From: Euwallacea fornicatus
Taxonomy: Eukaryota > Arthropoda > Insecta > Coleoptera > Curculionidae
Direction of reading: 5' to 3'
DNA length: 64,000 bases
NCBI RefSeq assembly: GCF_040115645.1
Contig: NW_027096048.1
Location: 496,001 to 560,000, forward strand
Every line of letters begins with the position of its first letter. Position 1 is the stretch's first letter. Shown here piece after piece: positions 52,446 to 64,000 of this stretch. Position numbers and translations under genes: made by a program. The notes under the pieces are model-generated. The model was given only the letters and a program-made list of their open reading frames with translations. It searched no databases and was not told the origin of the DNA.

Positions 52446-54909
52446 TGTGCTCAAACACACAACTTGTGTGACTTTTCAAACTTAGAAGCTCGATAACTTC
52501 GGCAAATGAGGACCAAATTTGTTAAACAAAGTGTCAAATTAATCAGCTCGACGAGATCTTTAACATGACACAAAACATCAGAATTGCATCTTGTTGAACT
52601 TCCAAGAAAAATAGTACTTTATGTGCTCAAACACACCACTTGTGTGACTTTTCAAACTTTGAAGCTCGATAACATCGGCAAATGAGGACCATATTTGTTA
52701 AACAAAGTGTCAAATTAATCAGCTCGACGAGATCTTTAACATGACACAACACATCAGAATTGCATCTTGTTGAACTTCCAAGAAAAATAGTACTTTATGT
52801 GCTCAAACACACAACTTGTGTGACTTTTCAAACTTTGAAGCTCGATAACTTCGGCAAATGAGGACCAAATTTGTTAAACAGAGTGTCAAATTAATCAGAT
52901 CGACGAGATCTTTAACATGACACAACACATCAGAATTGCATCTTGTTGAACTTCCAAGAAAAATAGTACTTTATGTGCTCAAACACACAACTTGTGTGAC
53001 TTTTCAAACTTTGAAGCTCGATAACTTCGGCAAATGAGGACCAAATTTGTTAAACAGAGTGTCAAATTAATCAGATCGACGAGATCTTTAACATGACACA
53101 ACACATCAGAATTGCATCTTGTTGAACTTCCAAGAAAAATAGTACTTTATGTGCTCAAACACACCACTTGTGTGACTTTTCAAACTTTGAAGCTCGATAA
53201 CATCGGCAAATGAGGACCATATTTGTTAAACAAAGTGTCAAATTAATCAGCTCGACGAGATCTTTAACATGACACAACACATCAGAATTGCATCTTGTTG
53301 AACTTCCAAGAAAAATAGTACTTTATGTGCTCAAACACACAACTTGTGTGACTTTTCAAACTTTGAAGCTCGATAACTTCGGCAAATGAGGACCAAATTT
53401 GTTAAACAGAGTGTCAAATTAATCAGATCGACGAGATCTTTAACATGACACAACACATCAGAATTGCATCTTGTTGAACTTCCAAGAAAAATAGTACTTT
53501 ATGTGCTCAAACACACAACTTGTGTGACTTTTCAAATTTTGAAGCTCGATAACATCGGCAAATGAGGACCAAATTTGTTAAACAAAGTGTCAAATTAATC
53601 AGATCGACGAGATCTTTAACATGACACAACACATCAGAATTGCATCTTGTTGAACTTCCAAGAAAAATAGTACTTTATGTGCTCAAACACACAACTTGTG
53701 TGACTTTTCAAATTTTGAAGCTCGATAACATCGGCAAATGAGGACCAAATTTGTTAAACAAAGTGTCAAATTAATCAGATCGACGAGATCTTTAACATGA
53801 CACAACACATCAGAATTGCATCTTGTTGAACTTCCAAGAAAAATAGTACTTTATGTGCTCAAACACACAACTTGTGTGAGTTATCAAACTTTGAAGCTCG
53901 ATAACTTCGGCAAATGAGGACCAAATTTGTTAAACAAAGTGTCAAATTAATCAGCTCGACGAGATCTTTAAGATGACACAACACATCATGATTGCATCTT
54001 GTTGAACTTCCAAGAAAAATAGTACTTTATGTGCTCAAACACACAACTTGTGTGACTTTTCAAACTTTGAAGCTCGATAACATCGGCAAATGAGGATCAA
54101 ATTTGTTAAACAGAGTGTCAAATTTATCAGCTCGGCGAGATTTTGAAGATGTCACAACACATCAGAATTGCATCTTGTTGAACTACCAAGAAAAATAGTA
54201 CTTTATGTGCTCAAACACACAACTTGTGTGAGTTATCAAACTTTGAAGCTCGATAACTTCGGCAAATGAGGACCAAATTTGTTAAACAAAGTGTCAAATT
54301 AATCAGCTCGACGAGATCTTTAAGATGACACAACACATCATGATTGCATCTTGTTGAACTTCCAAGAAAAATAGTACTTTATGTGCTCAAACACACAACT
54401 TGTGTGACTTTTCAAACTTTGAAGCTCGATAACTTCGGCAAATGAGGACCAAATTTGTTAAACAGAGTGTCAAATTAATCAGATCGACGAGATCTTTAAC
54501 ATGACACAACACATCAGAATTGCATCTTGTTGAACTTCCAAGCAAAATAGTACTTTATGTGCTCAAACACACAACTTGTGTGACTTTTCAAACTTTGAAG
54601 CTCGATAACATCGGCAAATGAGGATCAAATTTGTTAAACAGAGTGTCAAATTAATCAGATCGACGAGATCTTTAACATGACACAACACATCAGAATTGCA
54701 TCTTGTTGAACTTCCAAGAAAAATAGTACTTTATGTGCTCAAACACACAACTTGTGTGACTTTTCAAACTTTGAAGCTCGATAACTTCGGCAAATGAGGA
54801 CCAAATTTGTTAAACAGAGTGTCAAATTAATCAGATCGACGAGATCTTTAACATGACACAACACATCAGAATTGCATCTTGTTGAACTTCCAAGAAAAAT
54901 AGTACTTTA
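52446..54909 (+). repeat. Partial third copy of the 23-monomer repeat (14 monomers)
   Basis: Monomers 299-312: 7-4-2-2-4-2-1-1-10-chimera(6/9)-10-11-6'-2, the first 14 monomers of the 23-mer. Together with the four before it (51742-52445) this 18-monomer stretch equals 40654-43821 at an offset of 11088 bp. It then passes into 1-3-1-6. Confidence 0.9.
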
Positions 54910-57725
54910 TGTGCTCAAACACACAACTTGTGTGACTTTTCAAATTTTGAAGCTCGATAACATCGGCAAATGAGGACCACATTTGTTAAACAAAGTGTCA
55001 AATTAATCAGATCGACGAGATCTTTAACATGACACAACACATCAGAATTGCATCTTGTTGAACTTCCAAGAAAAATAGTACTTTATGTGCTCAAACACAC
55101 AACTTGTGTGACTTTTCAAACTTTGAAGCTCGATAACTTCGGCAAATGAGGACCAAATTTGTTAAACCGAGTGTCAAATTAATCAGATCGACGAGATCTT
55201 TAACATGACACAACACATCAGAATTGCATCTTGTTGAACTTCCAAGAAAAATAGTACTTTATGTGCTCAAACACACAACTTGTGTGACTTTTCAAATTTT
55301 GAAGCTCGATAACATCGGCAAATGAGGACCAAATTTGTTAAACAAAGTGTCAAATTAATCAGATCGACGAGATCTTTAACATGACACAACACATCAGAAT
55401 TGCATCTTGTTGAACTTCCAAGAAAAATAGTACTTTATGTGCTCAAACACACAACTTGTGTGACTTTTCAAACTTTGAAGCTCGATAACATCGGCAAATG
55501 AGGATCAAATTTGTTAAACAGAGTGTCAAATTAATCAGCTCGACGAGATCTTTAACATGACACAACACATCAGAATTGCATCTTGTTGAACTTCCAAGAA
55601 AAATAGTACTTTATGTGCTCAAACACACCACTTGTGTGACTTTTCAAACTTTGAAGCTCGATAACATCGGCAAATGAGGACCATATTTGTTAAACAAAGT
55701 GTCAAATTAATCAGCTCGACGAGATCTTTAACATGACACAACACATCAGAATTGCATCTTGTTGAACTTCCAAGAAAAATAGTACTTTATGTGCTCAAAC
55801 ACACAACTTGTGTGACTTTTCAAACTTTGAAGCTCGATAACATCGGCAAATGAGGACCATATTTGTTAAACAAAGTGTCAAATTAATCAGCTCGACGAGA
55901 TCTTTAACATGACACAACACATCAGAATTGCATCTTGTTGAACTTCCAAGAAAAATAGTACTTTATGTGCTCAAACACACAACTTGTGTGACTTTTCAAA
56001 CTTTGAAGCTCGATAACTTCGGCAAATGAGGACCAAATTTGTTAAACAGAGTGTCAAATTAATCAGATCGACGAGATCTTTAACATGACACAACACATCA
56101 GAATTGCATCTTGTTGAACTTCCAAGAAAAATAGTACTTTATGTGCTCAAACACACCACTTGTGTGACTTTTCAAACTTTGAAGCTCGATAACATCGGCA
56201 AATGAGGACCATATTTGTTAAACAAAGTGTCAAATTAATCAGCTCGACGAGATCTTTAACATGACACAACACATCAGAATTGCATCTTGTTGAACTTCCA
56301 AGAAAAATAGTACTTTATGTGCTCAAACACACAACTTGTGTGACTTTTCAAATTTTGAAGCTCGATAACATCGGCAAATGAGGACCAAATTTGTTAAACA
56401 AAGTGTCAAATTAATCAGATCGACGAGATCTTTAACATGACACAACACATCAGAATTGCATCTTGTTGAACTTCCAAGAAAAATAGTACTTTATGTGCTC
56501 AAACACACAACTTGTGTGACTTTTCAAACTTAGAAGCTCGATAACTTCGGCAAATGAGGACCAAATTTGTTAAACAAAGTGTCAAATTAATCAGCTCGAC
56601 GAGATCTTTAACATGACACAAAACATCAGAATTGCATCTTGTTGAACTTCCAAGAAAAATAGTACTTTATGTGCTCAAACACACCACTTGTGTGACTTTT
56701 CAAACTTTGAAGCTCGATAACATCGGCAAATGAGGACCATATTTGTTAAACAAAGTGTCAAATTAATCAGCTCGACGAGATCTTTAACATGACACAACAC
56801 ATCAGAATTGCATCTTGTTGAACTTCCAAGAAAAATAGTACTTTATGTGCTCAAACACACAACTTGTGTGACTTTTCAAACTTTGAAGCTCGATAACTTC
56901 GGCAAATGAGGACCAAATTTGTTAAACAGAGTGTCAAATTAATCAGATCGACGAGATCTTTAACATGACACAACACATCAGAATTGCATCTTGTTGAACT
57001 TCCAAGAAAAATAGTACTTTATGTGCTCAAACACACAACTTGTGTGACTTTTCAAATTTTGAAGCTCGATAACATCGGCAAATGAGGACCAAATTTGTTA
57101 AACAAAGTGTCAAATTAATCAGATCGACGAGATCTTTAACATGACACAACACATCAGAATTGCATCTTGTTGAACTTCCAAGAAAAATAGTACTTTATGT
57201 GCTCAAACACACAACTTGTGTGACTTTTCAAACTTTGAAGCTCGATAACTTCGGAAAATGAGGACCAAATTTGTTAAACAAAGTGTCAAATTAATCAGCT
57301 CGACGAGATTTTGAAGATGTCACAACACATCAGAATTGCATCTTGTTGAACTTCCAAGAAAAATAGTACTTTATGTGCTCAAACACACAACTTGTGTGAC
57401 TTTTCAAACTTTGAAGCTCGATAACTTCGGCAAATGAGGACCAAATTTGTTAAACAAAGTGTCAAATTTATCAGCTCGGCGAGATTTTGAAGATGTCACA
57501 ACACATCAGAATTGCATCTTGTTGAACTACCAAGAAAAATAGTACTTTATGTGCTCAAACACACAACTTGTGTGAGTTATCAAACTTTGAAGCTCGATAA
57601 CTTCGGCAAATGAGGACCAAATTTGTTAAACAAAGTGTCAAATTAATCAGCTCGACGAGATCTTTAAGATGACACAACACATCATGATTGCATCTTGTTG
57701 AACTTCCAAGAAAAATAGTACTTTA
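54382..57725 (+). repeat. Candidate ancestral 19-monomer superunit
   Basis: Monomers 310-328, order 11-6'-2-1-3-1-6-4-5-2-4-1-7-4-2-1-8-9-10, 3344 bp, followed by another 11-6'-2. The same order with small insertions or losses underlies 13025-16543 (20 monomers) and 16544-21294 (27 monomers), and parts appear across the window. That it is ancestral is my inference. The T1 at 54910 has a private c71 (ACCACATTTG). Confidence 0.8.
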
Positions 57726-57901
57726 TGTGCTCAAACACACAACTTGTGTGACTTTTCAAACTTTGAAGCTCGATAACTTCGGCAAATGAGGACCAAATTT
57801 GTTAAACAGAGTGTCAAATTAATCAGATCGACGAGATCTTTAACATGACACAACACATCAGAATTGCATCTTGTTGAACTTCCAAGCAAAATAGTACTTT
57901 A
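57726..57901 (+). repeat. T11 monomer leading into the 12-mer duplication
   Basis: Single T11 between T10 (57550) and the T6' that opens the duplicated 12-mer. Its slot in the second copy is taken by T8 (59838), which sets the left boundary of the duplication. Confidence 0.88.
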
Positions 57902-60013
57902 TGTGCTCAAACACACAACTTGTGTGACTTTTCAAACTTTGAAGCTCGATAACATCGGCAAATGAGGATCAAATTTGTTAAACAGAGTGTCAAATTAATC
58001 AGATCGACGAGATCTTTAACATGACACAACACATCAGAATTGCATCTTGTTGAACTTCCAAGAAAAATAGTACTTTATGTGCTCAAACACACAACTTGTG
58101 TGACTTTTCAAACTTTGAAGCTCGATAACTTCGGCAAATGAGGACCAAATTTGTTAAACAGAGTGTCAAATTAATCAGATCGACGAGATCTTTAACATGA
58201 CACAACACATCAGAATTGCATCTTGTTGAACTTCCAAGAAAAATAGTACTTTATGTGCTCAAACACACAACTTGTGTGACTATTCAAACTTTGAAGCTCG
58301 ATAACTTCGGCAAATGAGGACCAAATTTGTTAAACCGAGTGTCAAATTAATCAGATCGACGAGATCTTTAACATGACACAACACATCAGAATTGCATCTT
58401 GTTGAACTTCCAAGAAAAATAGTACTTTATGTGCTCAAACACACAACTTGTGTGACTTTTCAAATTTTGAAGCTCGATAACATCGGCAAATGAGGACCAA
58501 ATTTGTTAAACAAAGTGTCAAATTAATCAGATCGACGAGATCTTTAACATGACACAACACATCAGAATTGCATCTTGTTGAACTTCCAAGAAAAATAGTA
58601 CTTTATGTGCTCAAACACACAACTTGTGTGACTTTTCAAACTTTGAAGCTCGATAACATCGGCAAATGAGGATCAAATTTGTTAAACAGAGTGTCAAATT
58701 AATCAGCTCGACGAGATCTTTAACATGACACAACACATCAGAATTGCATCTTGTTGAACTTCCAAGAAAAATAGTACTTTATGTGCTCAAACACACCACT
58801 TGTGTGACTTTTCAAACTTTGAAGCTCGATAACATCGGCAAATGAGGACCATATTTGTTAAACAAAGTGTCAAATTAATCAGCTCGACGAGATCTTTAAC
58901 ATGACACAACACATCAGAATTGCATCTTGTTGAACTTCCAAGAAAAATAGTACTTTATGTGCTCAAACACACAACTTGTGTGACTTTTCAAACTTTGAAG
59001 CTCGATAACATCGGCAAATGAGGACCATATTTGTTAAACAAAGTGTCAAATTAATCAGCTCGACGAGATCTTTAACATGACACAACACATCAGAATTGCA
59101 TCTTGTTGAACTTCCAAGAAAAATAGTACTTTATGTGCTCAAACACACAACTTGTGTGACTTTTCAAACTTTGAAGCTCGATAACTTCGGCAAATGAGGA
59201 CCAAATTTGTTAAACAGAGTGTCAAATTAATCAGATCGACGAGATCTTTAACATGACACAACACATCAGAATTGCATCTTGTTGAACTTCCAAGAAAAAT
59301 AGTACTTTATGTGCTCAAACACACCACTTGTGTGACTTTTCAAACTTTGAAGCTCGATAACATCGGCAAATGAGGACCATATTTGTTAAACAAAGTGTCA
59401 AATTAATCAGCTCGACGAGATCTTTAACATGACACAACACATCAGAATTGCATCTTGTTGAACTTCCAAGAAAAATAGTACTTTATGTGCTCAAACACAC
59501 AACTTGTGTGACTTTTCAAACTTTGAAGCTCGATAACTTCGGCAAATGAGGACCAAATTTGTTAAACAGAGTGTCAAATTAATCAGATCGACGAGATCTT
59601 TAACATGACACAACACATCAGAATTGCATCTTGTTGAACTTCCAAGAAAAATAGTACTTTATGTGCTCAAACACACAACTTGTGTGACTTTTCAAATTTT
59701 GAAGCTCGATAACATCGGCAAATGAGGACCAAATTTGTTAAACAAAGTGTCAAATTAATCAGATCGACGAGATCTTTAACATGACACAACACATCAGAAT
59801 TGCATCTTGTTGAACTTCCAAGAAAAATAGTACTTTATGTGCTCAAACACACAACTTGTGTGACTTTTCAAACTTTGAAGCTCGATAACTTCGGAAAATG
59901 AGGACCAAATTTGTTAAACAAAGTGTCAAATTAATCAGCTCGACGAGATTTTGAAGATGTCACAACACATCAGAATTGCATCTTGTTGAACTTCCAAGAA
60001 AAATAGTACTTTA
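57902..60013 (+). repeat. 12-monomer tandem duplication, copy 1
   Basis: Monomers 330-341: 6'-2-3-1-6-4-5-2-4-2-1-8, 2112 bp. The T3 carries a private a29 (GACTATTC, 58282). The next 2112 bp repeat order and marker. Confidence 0.92.
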
Positions 60014-62125
60014 TGTGCTCAAACACACAACTTGTGTGACTTTTCAAACTTTGAAGCTCGATAACATCGGCAAATGAGGATCAAATTTGTTAAACAGAGT
60101 GTCAAATTAATCAGATCGACGAGATCTTTAACATGACACAACACATCAGAATTGCATCTTGTTGAACTTCCAAGAAAAATAGTACTTTATGTGCTCAAAC
60201 ACACAACTTGTGTGACTTTTCAAACTTTGAAGCTCGATAACTTCGGCAAATGAGGACCAAATTTGTTAAACAGAGTGTCAAATTAATCAGATCGACGAGA
60301 TCTTTAACATGACACAACACATCAGAATTGCATCTTGTTGAACTTCCAAGAAAAATAGTACTTTATGTGCTCAAACACACAACTTGTGTGACTATTCAAA
60401 CTTTGAAGCTCGATAACTTCGGCAAATGAGGACCAAATTTGTTAAACCGAGTGTCAAATTAATCAGATCGACGAGATCTTTAACATGACACAACACATCA
60501 GAATTGCATCTTGTTGAACTTCCAAGAAAAATAGTACTTTATGTGCTCAAACACACAACTTGTGTGACTTTTCAAATTTTGAAGCTCGATAACATCGGCA
60601 AATGAGGACCAAATTTGTTAAACAAAGTGTCAAATTAATCAGATCGACGAGATCTTTAACATGACACAACACATCAGAATTGCATCTTGTTGAACTTCCA
60701 AGAAAAATAGTACTTTATGTGCTCAAACACACAACTTGTGTGACTTTTCAAACTTTGAAGCTCGATAACATCGGCAAATGAGGATCAAATTTGTTAAACA
60801 GAGTGTCAAATTAATCAGCTCGACGAGATCTTTAACATGACACAACACATCAGAATTGCATCTTGTTGAACTTCCAAGAAAAATAGTACTTTATGTGCTC
60901 AAACACACCACTTGTGTGACTTTTCAAACTTTGAAGCTCGATAACATCGGCAAATGAGGACCATATTTGTTAAACAAAGTGTCAAATTAATCAGCTCGAC
61001 GAGATCTTTAACATGACACAACACATCAGAATTGCATCTTGTTGAACTTCCAAGAAAAATAGTACTTTATGTGCTCAAACACACAACTTGTGTGACTTTT
61101 CAAACTTTGAAGCTCGATAACATCGGCAAATGAGGACCATATTTGTTAAACAAAGTGTCAAATTAATCAGCTCGACGAGATCTTTAACATGACACAACAC
61201 ATCAGAATTGCATCTTGTTGAACTTCCAAGAAAAATAGTACTTTATGTGCTCAAACACACAACTTGTGTGACTTTTCAAACTTTGAAGCTCGATAACTTC
61301 GGCAAATGAGGACCAAATTTGTTAAACAGAGTGTCAAATTAATCAGATCGACGAGATCTTTAACATGACACAACACATCAGAATTGCATCTTGTTGAACT
61401 TCCAAGAAAAATAGTACTTTATGTGCTCAAACACACCACTTGTGTGACTTTTCAAACTTTGAAGCTCGATAACATCGGCAAATGAGGACCATATTTGTTA
61501 AACAAAGTGTCAAATTAATCAGCTCGACGAGATCTTTAACATGACACAACACATCAGAATTGCATCTTGTTGAACTTCCAAGAAAAATAGTACTTTATGT
61601 GCTCAAACACACAACTTGTGTGACTTTTCAAACTTTGAAGCTCGATAACTTCGGCAAATGAGGACCAAATTTGTTAAACAGAGTGTCAAATTAATCAGAT
61701 CGACGAGATCTTTAACATGACACAACACATCAGAATTGCATCTTGTTGAACTTCCAAGAAAAATAGTACTTTATGTGCTCAAACACACAACTTGTGTGAC
61801 TTTTCAAATTTTGAAGCTCGATAACATCGGCAAATGAGGACCAAATTTGTTAAACAAAGTGTCAAATTAATCAGATCGACGAGATCTTTAACATGACACA
61901 ACACATCAGAATTGCATCTTGTTGAACTTCCAAGAAAAATAGTACTTTATGTGCTCAAACACACAACTTGTGTGACTTTTCAAACTTTGAAGCTCGATAA
62001 CTTCGGAAAATGAGGACCAAATTTGTTAAACAAAGTGTCAAATTAATCAGCTCGACGAGATTTTGAAGATGTCACAACACATCAGAATTGCATCTTGTTG
62101 AACTTCCAAGAAAAATAGTACTTTA
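60014..62125 (+). repeat. 12-monomer tandem duplication, copy 2
   Basis: Monomers 342-353, same order as copy 1, with the private a29 at 60394, exactly 2112 bp from the first. No scored difference between copies. The T8 at the end is followed by 9-10, the usual continuation, so the extra 12-mer was added without disturbing the outer order. Confidence 0.92.
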
Positions 62126-63885
62126 TGTGCTCAAACACACAACTTGTGTGACTTTTCAAACTTTGAAGCTCGATAACTTCGGCAAATGAGGACCAAATTT
62201 GTTAAACAAAGTGTCAAATTTATCAGCTCGGCGAGATTTTGAAGATGTCACAACACATCAGAATTGCATCTTGTTGAACTACCAAGAAAAATAGTACTTT
62301 ATGTGCTCAAACACACAACTTGTGTGAGTTATCAAACTTTGAAGCTCGATAACTTCGGCAAATGAGGACCAAATTTGTTAAACAAAGTGTCAAATTAATC
62401 AGCTCGACGAGATCTTTAAGATGACACAACACATCATGATTGCATCTTGTTGAACTTCCAAGAAAAATAGTACTTTATGTGCTCAAACACACAACTTGTG
62501 TGACTTTTCAAACTTTGAAGCTCGATAACTTCGGCAAATGAGGACCAAATTTGTTAAACAGAGTGTCAAATTAATCAGATCGACGAGATCTTTAACATGA
62601 CACAACACATCAGAATTGCATCTTGTTGAACTTCCAAGAAAAATAGTACTTTATGTGCTCAAACACACAACTTGTGTGACTTTTCAAACTTTGAAGCTCG
62701 ATAACTTCGGCAAATGAGGACCAAATTTGTTAAACAGAGTGTCAAATTAATCAGATCGACGAGATCTTTAACATGACACAACACATCAGAATTGCATCTT
62801 GTTGAACTTCCAAGAAAAATAGTACTTTATGTGCTCAAACACACAACTTGTGTGACTTTTCAAACTTTGAAGCTCGATAACATCGGCAAATGAGGATCAA
62901 ATTTGTTAAACAAAGTGTCAAATTAATCAGATCGACGAGATCTTTAACATGACACAACACATCAGAATTGCATCTTGTTGAACTTCCAAGAAAAATAGTA
63001 CTTTATGTGCTCAAACACACAACTTGTGTGACTTTTCAAACTTTGAAGCTCGATAACTTCGGCAAATGAGGACCAAATTTGTTAAACAGAGTGTCAAATT
63101 AATCAGATCGACGAGATCTTTAACATGACACAACACATCAGAATTGCATCTTGTTGAACTTCCAAGAAAAATAGTACTTTATGTGCTCAAACACACAACT
63201 TGTGTGACTTTTCAAATTTTGAAGCTCGATAACATCGGCAAATGAGGACCAAATTTGTTAAACAAAGTGTCAAATTAATCAGATCGACGAGATCTTTAAC
63301 ATGACACAACACATCAGAATTGCATCTTGTTGAACTTCCAAGAAAAATAGTACTTTATGTGCTCAAACACACAACTTGTGTGACTTTTCAAACTTTGAAG
63401 CTCGATAACTTCGGAAAATGAGGACCAAATTTGTTAAACAAAGTGTCAAATTAATCAGCTCGACGAGATTTTGAAGATGTCACAACACATCAGAATTGCA
63501 TCTTGTTGAACTTCCAAGACAAATAGTACTTTATGTGCTCAAACACACAACTTGTGTGAGTTATCAAACTTAGAAGCTCGATAACTTCGGCAAATGAGGA
63601 CCAAATTTGTTAAACAAAGTGTCAAATTAATCAGCTCGACGAGATCTTTAACATGACACAGCACATCAGAATTGCATCTTGTTGAACTTCCAAGAAAAAT
63701 AGTACTTTATGTGCTCAAACACACAACTTGTGTGACTTTTCAAACTTTGAAGCTCGATAACATCGGCAAATGAGGACCATATTTGTTAAACAAAGTGTCA
63801 AATTAATCAGCTCGACGAGATCTTTAACATGACACAACACATCAGAATTGCATCTTGTTGAACTTCCAAGAAAAATAGTACTTTA
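62126..63885 (+). repeat. Right block, monomers 354-363
   Basis: Order 9-10-2-2-6'(a84)-2-1-8*-7*(g128,c129)-5. The third T2 slot and the T6' with a84 at 62830 are atypical. The 63534 monomer has GACACAGCAC in place of the usual T7 word. There is no sign of an array edge. Confidence 0.85.
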
Positions 63886-64000
63886 TGTGCTCAAACACAC
63901 AACTTGTGTGACTTTTCAAACTTTGAAGCTCGATAACTTCGGCAAATGAGGACCAAATTTGTTAAACAGAGTGTCAAATTAATCAGATCGACGAGATCTT
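63886..64000 (+). repeat. Partial T2 monomer at right edge
   Basis: 115 bp with t53, g84 and a102, cut by the end of the window. The array continues beyond it, and the left edge likewise begins inside the array. Confidence 0.95.

Larger units (their letters stand above)
1..64000 (+). repeat. 176-bp satellite DNA array, whole window
   Basis: The word TGTGCTCAAACACA recurs every 176 bases from position 1 to 63886, always on the same strand. Counting starts gives 363 complete monomers and a 115-bp partial one. The register is exact except for three 175-bp monomers: starts run 1+176n up to 15137, then 15312, 20063 and 25694 reset the phase, and 25694+176x217 = 63886. Two types usually differ by a few substitutions (T1 and T2 by three). 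The consensus holds 62 G or C in 176 bases and four CpG dinucleotides (46-47, 55-56, 104-105, 107-108). No stretch of even 100 bases falls outside the repeat, so there are no genes, introns, promoters or mobile elements to annotate. Satellites of this length and purity are known from eukaryotic centromeres and heterochromatin; that location is an inference here. Confidence 0.99.

Noticed and set aside
1..64000. CRISPR array
   Set aside because: The repeats are contiguous 176-bp units with no unique spacers; unit length and head-to-tail structure fit satellite DNA.
1..64000. Identity as primate alpha satellite or a named plant centromere repeat
   Set aside because: Length is 176, not 171, no good CENP-B box is present, and I could not match the monomer to any satellite I know. 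Naming a species would be a guess.
1..64000. LTRs, transposon ends, tRNA or rRNA genes, promoters and poly(A) signals
   Set aside because: None seen; every base examined falls inside a monomer, and AT-rich words such as CCATATTTG are type variants of the repeat.
1..64000. Assembly artefact as explanation for the whole array
   Set aside because: Copies of the larger duplications carry private differences (for example 46172 and 28262) and boundaries differ. Artefact cannot be excluded for copies with no difference, such as 28862-30621.

Overview
The whole 64 kb window is one uninterrupted satellite-DNA array. A 176-bp monomer (about 35% G+C in the consensus, counted by eye) repeats head to tail in one orientation from the first base to the last: 363 complete monomers plus a 115-bp partial copy at the right edge. 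Only three monomers have a different length (175 bp, starting at 15137, 19888 and 25519). I see no protein-coding gene, RNA gene, transposon, spacer or unique sequence. Megasatellite arrays of this kind are typical of eukaryotic centromeric, pericentromeric or other heterochromatic DNA. The monomer length is in the range common for plant and animal centromeric satellites. I do not recognise the family and cannot name the species.

Monomer coordinates used below: position 1 is the T of TGTGCTCAAA and position 176 the last A of AGTACTTTA. Most variation lies at about 27 diagnostic sites, and these define recurring monomer types. T1: t36, a53, a102. T2: t53, g84, a102. T3: c83, g84, a102. T4: c16, a53, t71, c102. 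T5: as T4 with a16. T6: a53, t68, g84, c102 (T6' has a102). T7: a39, c102, a129 (T7* adds g27, a30). T8: a58, c102 and a four-base block t113, g116, g119, t123 (T8* adds c163). T9: t96, the same block, a156, often g106. T10: g27, a30, g119, t136, g137. T11: T2 plus c162. T12: t53, a84, a102, g139. T13: T12 without g139. T14: T7 without a39.

Reading the window as a string of these types shows a mosaic of nested higher-order repeats (HORs) instead of one fixed HOR. An apparent ancestral superunit of about 19-20 monomers (order 11-6'-2-1-3-1-6-4-5-2-4-1-7-4-2-1-8-9-10; clearest at 54382-57725) is overlaid by recent local duplications: 21 monomers (13377-17071 and 18128-21822), 7 monomers (24111-26573), 5 monomers (28862-30621), 2 monomers (40126-40829), 23 monomers (41358-49453) and 12 monomers (57902-62125). 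Longer-range copies at offsets of 36, 63 and 75 monomers tie distant parts together. Chimeric monomers, with the left half of one type and the right half of another, record crossovers or conversion inside the repeat unit.

Each monomer carries four short odd-centred palindromes and, in about half the monomers, a weak CENP-B-box-like word. Both could matter if this is a functional centromere, but the sequence alone does not show that. The three open reading frames of 67 codons that can be called here are artefacts of the three 1-bp deletions. Type assignments were made by eye at the diagnostic sites, so small errors in individual monomers are possible.
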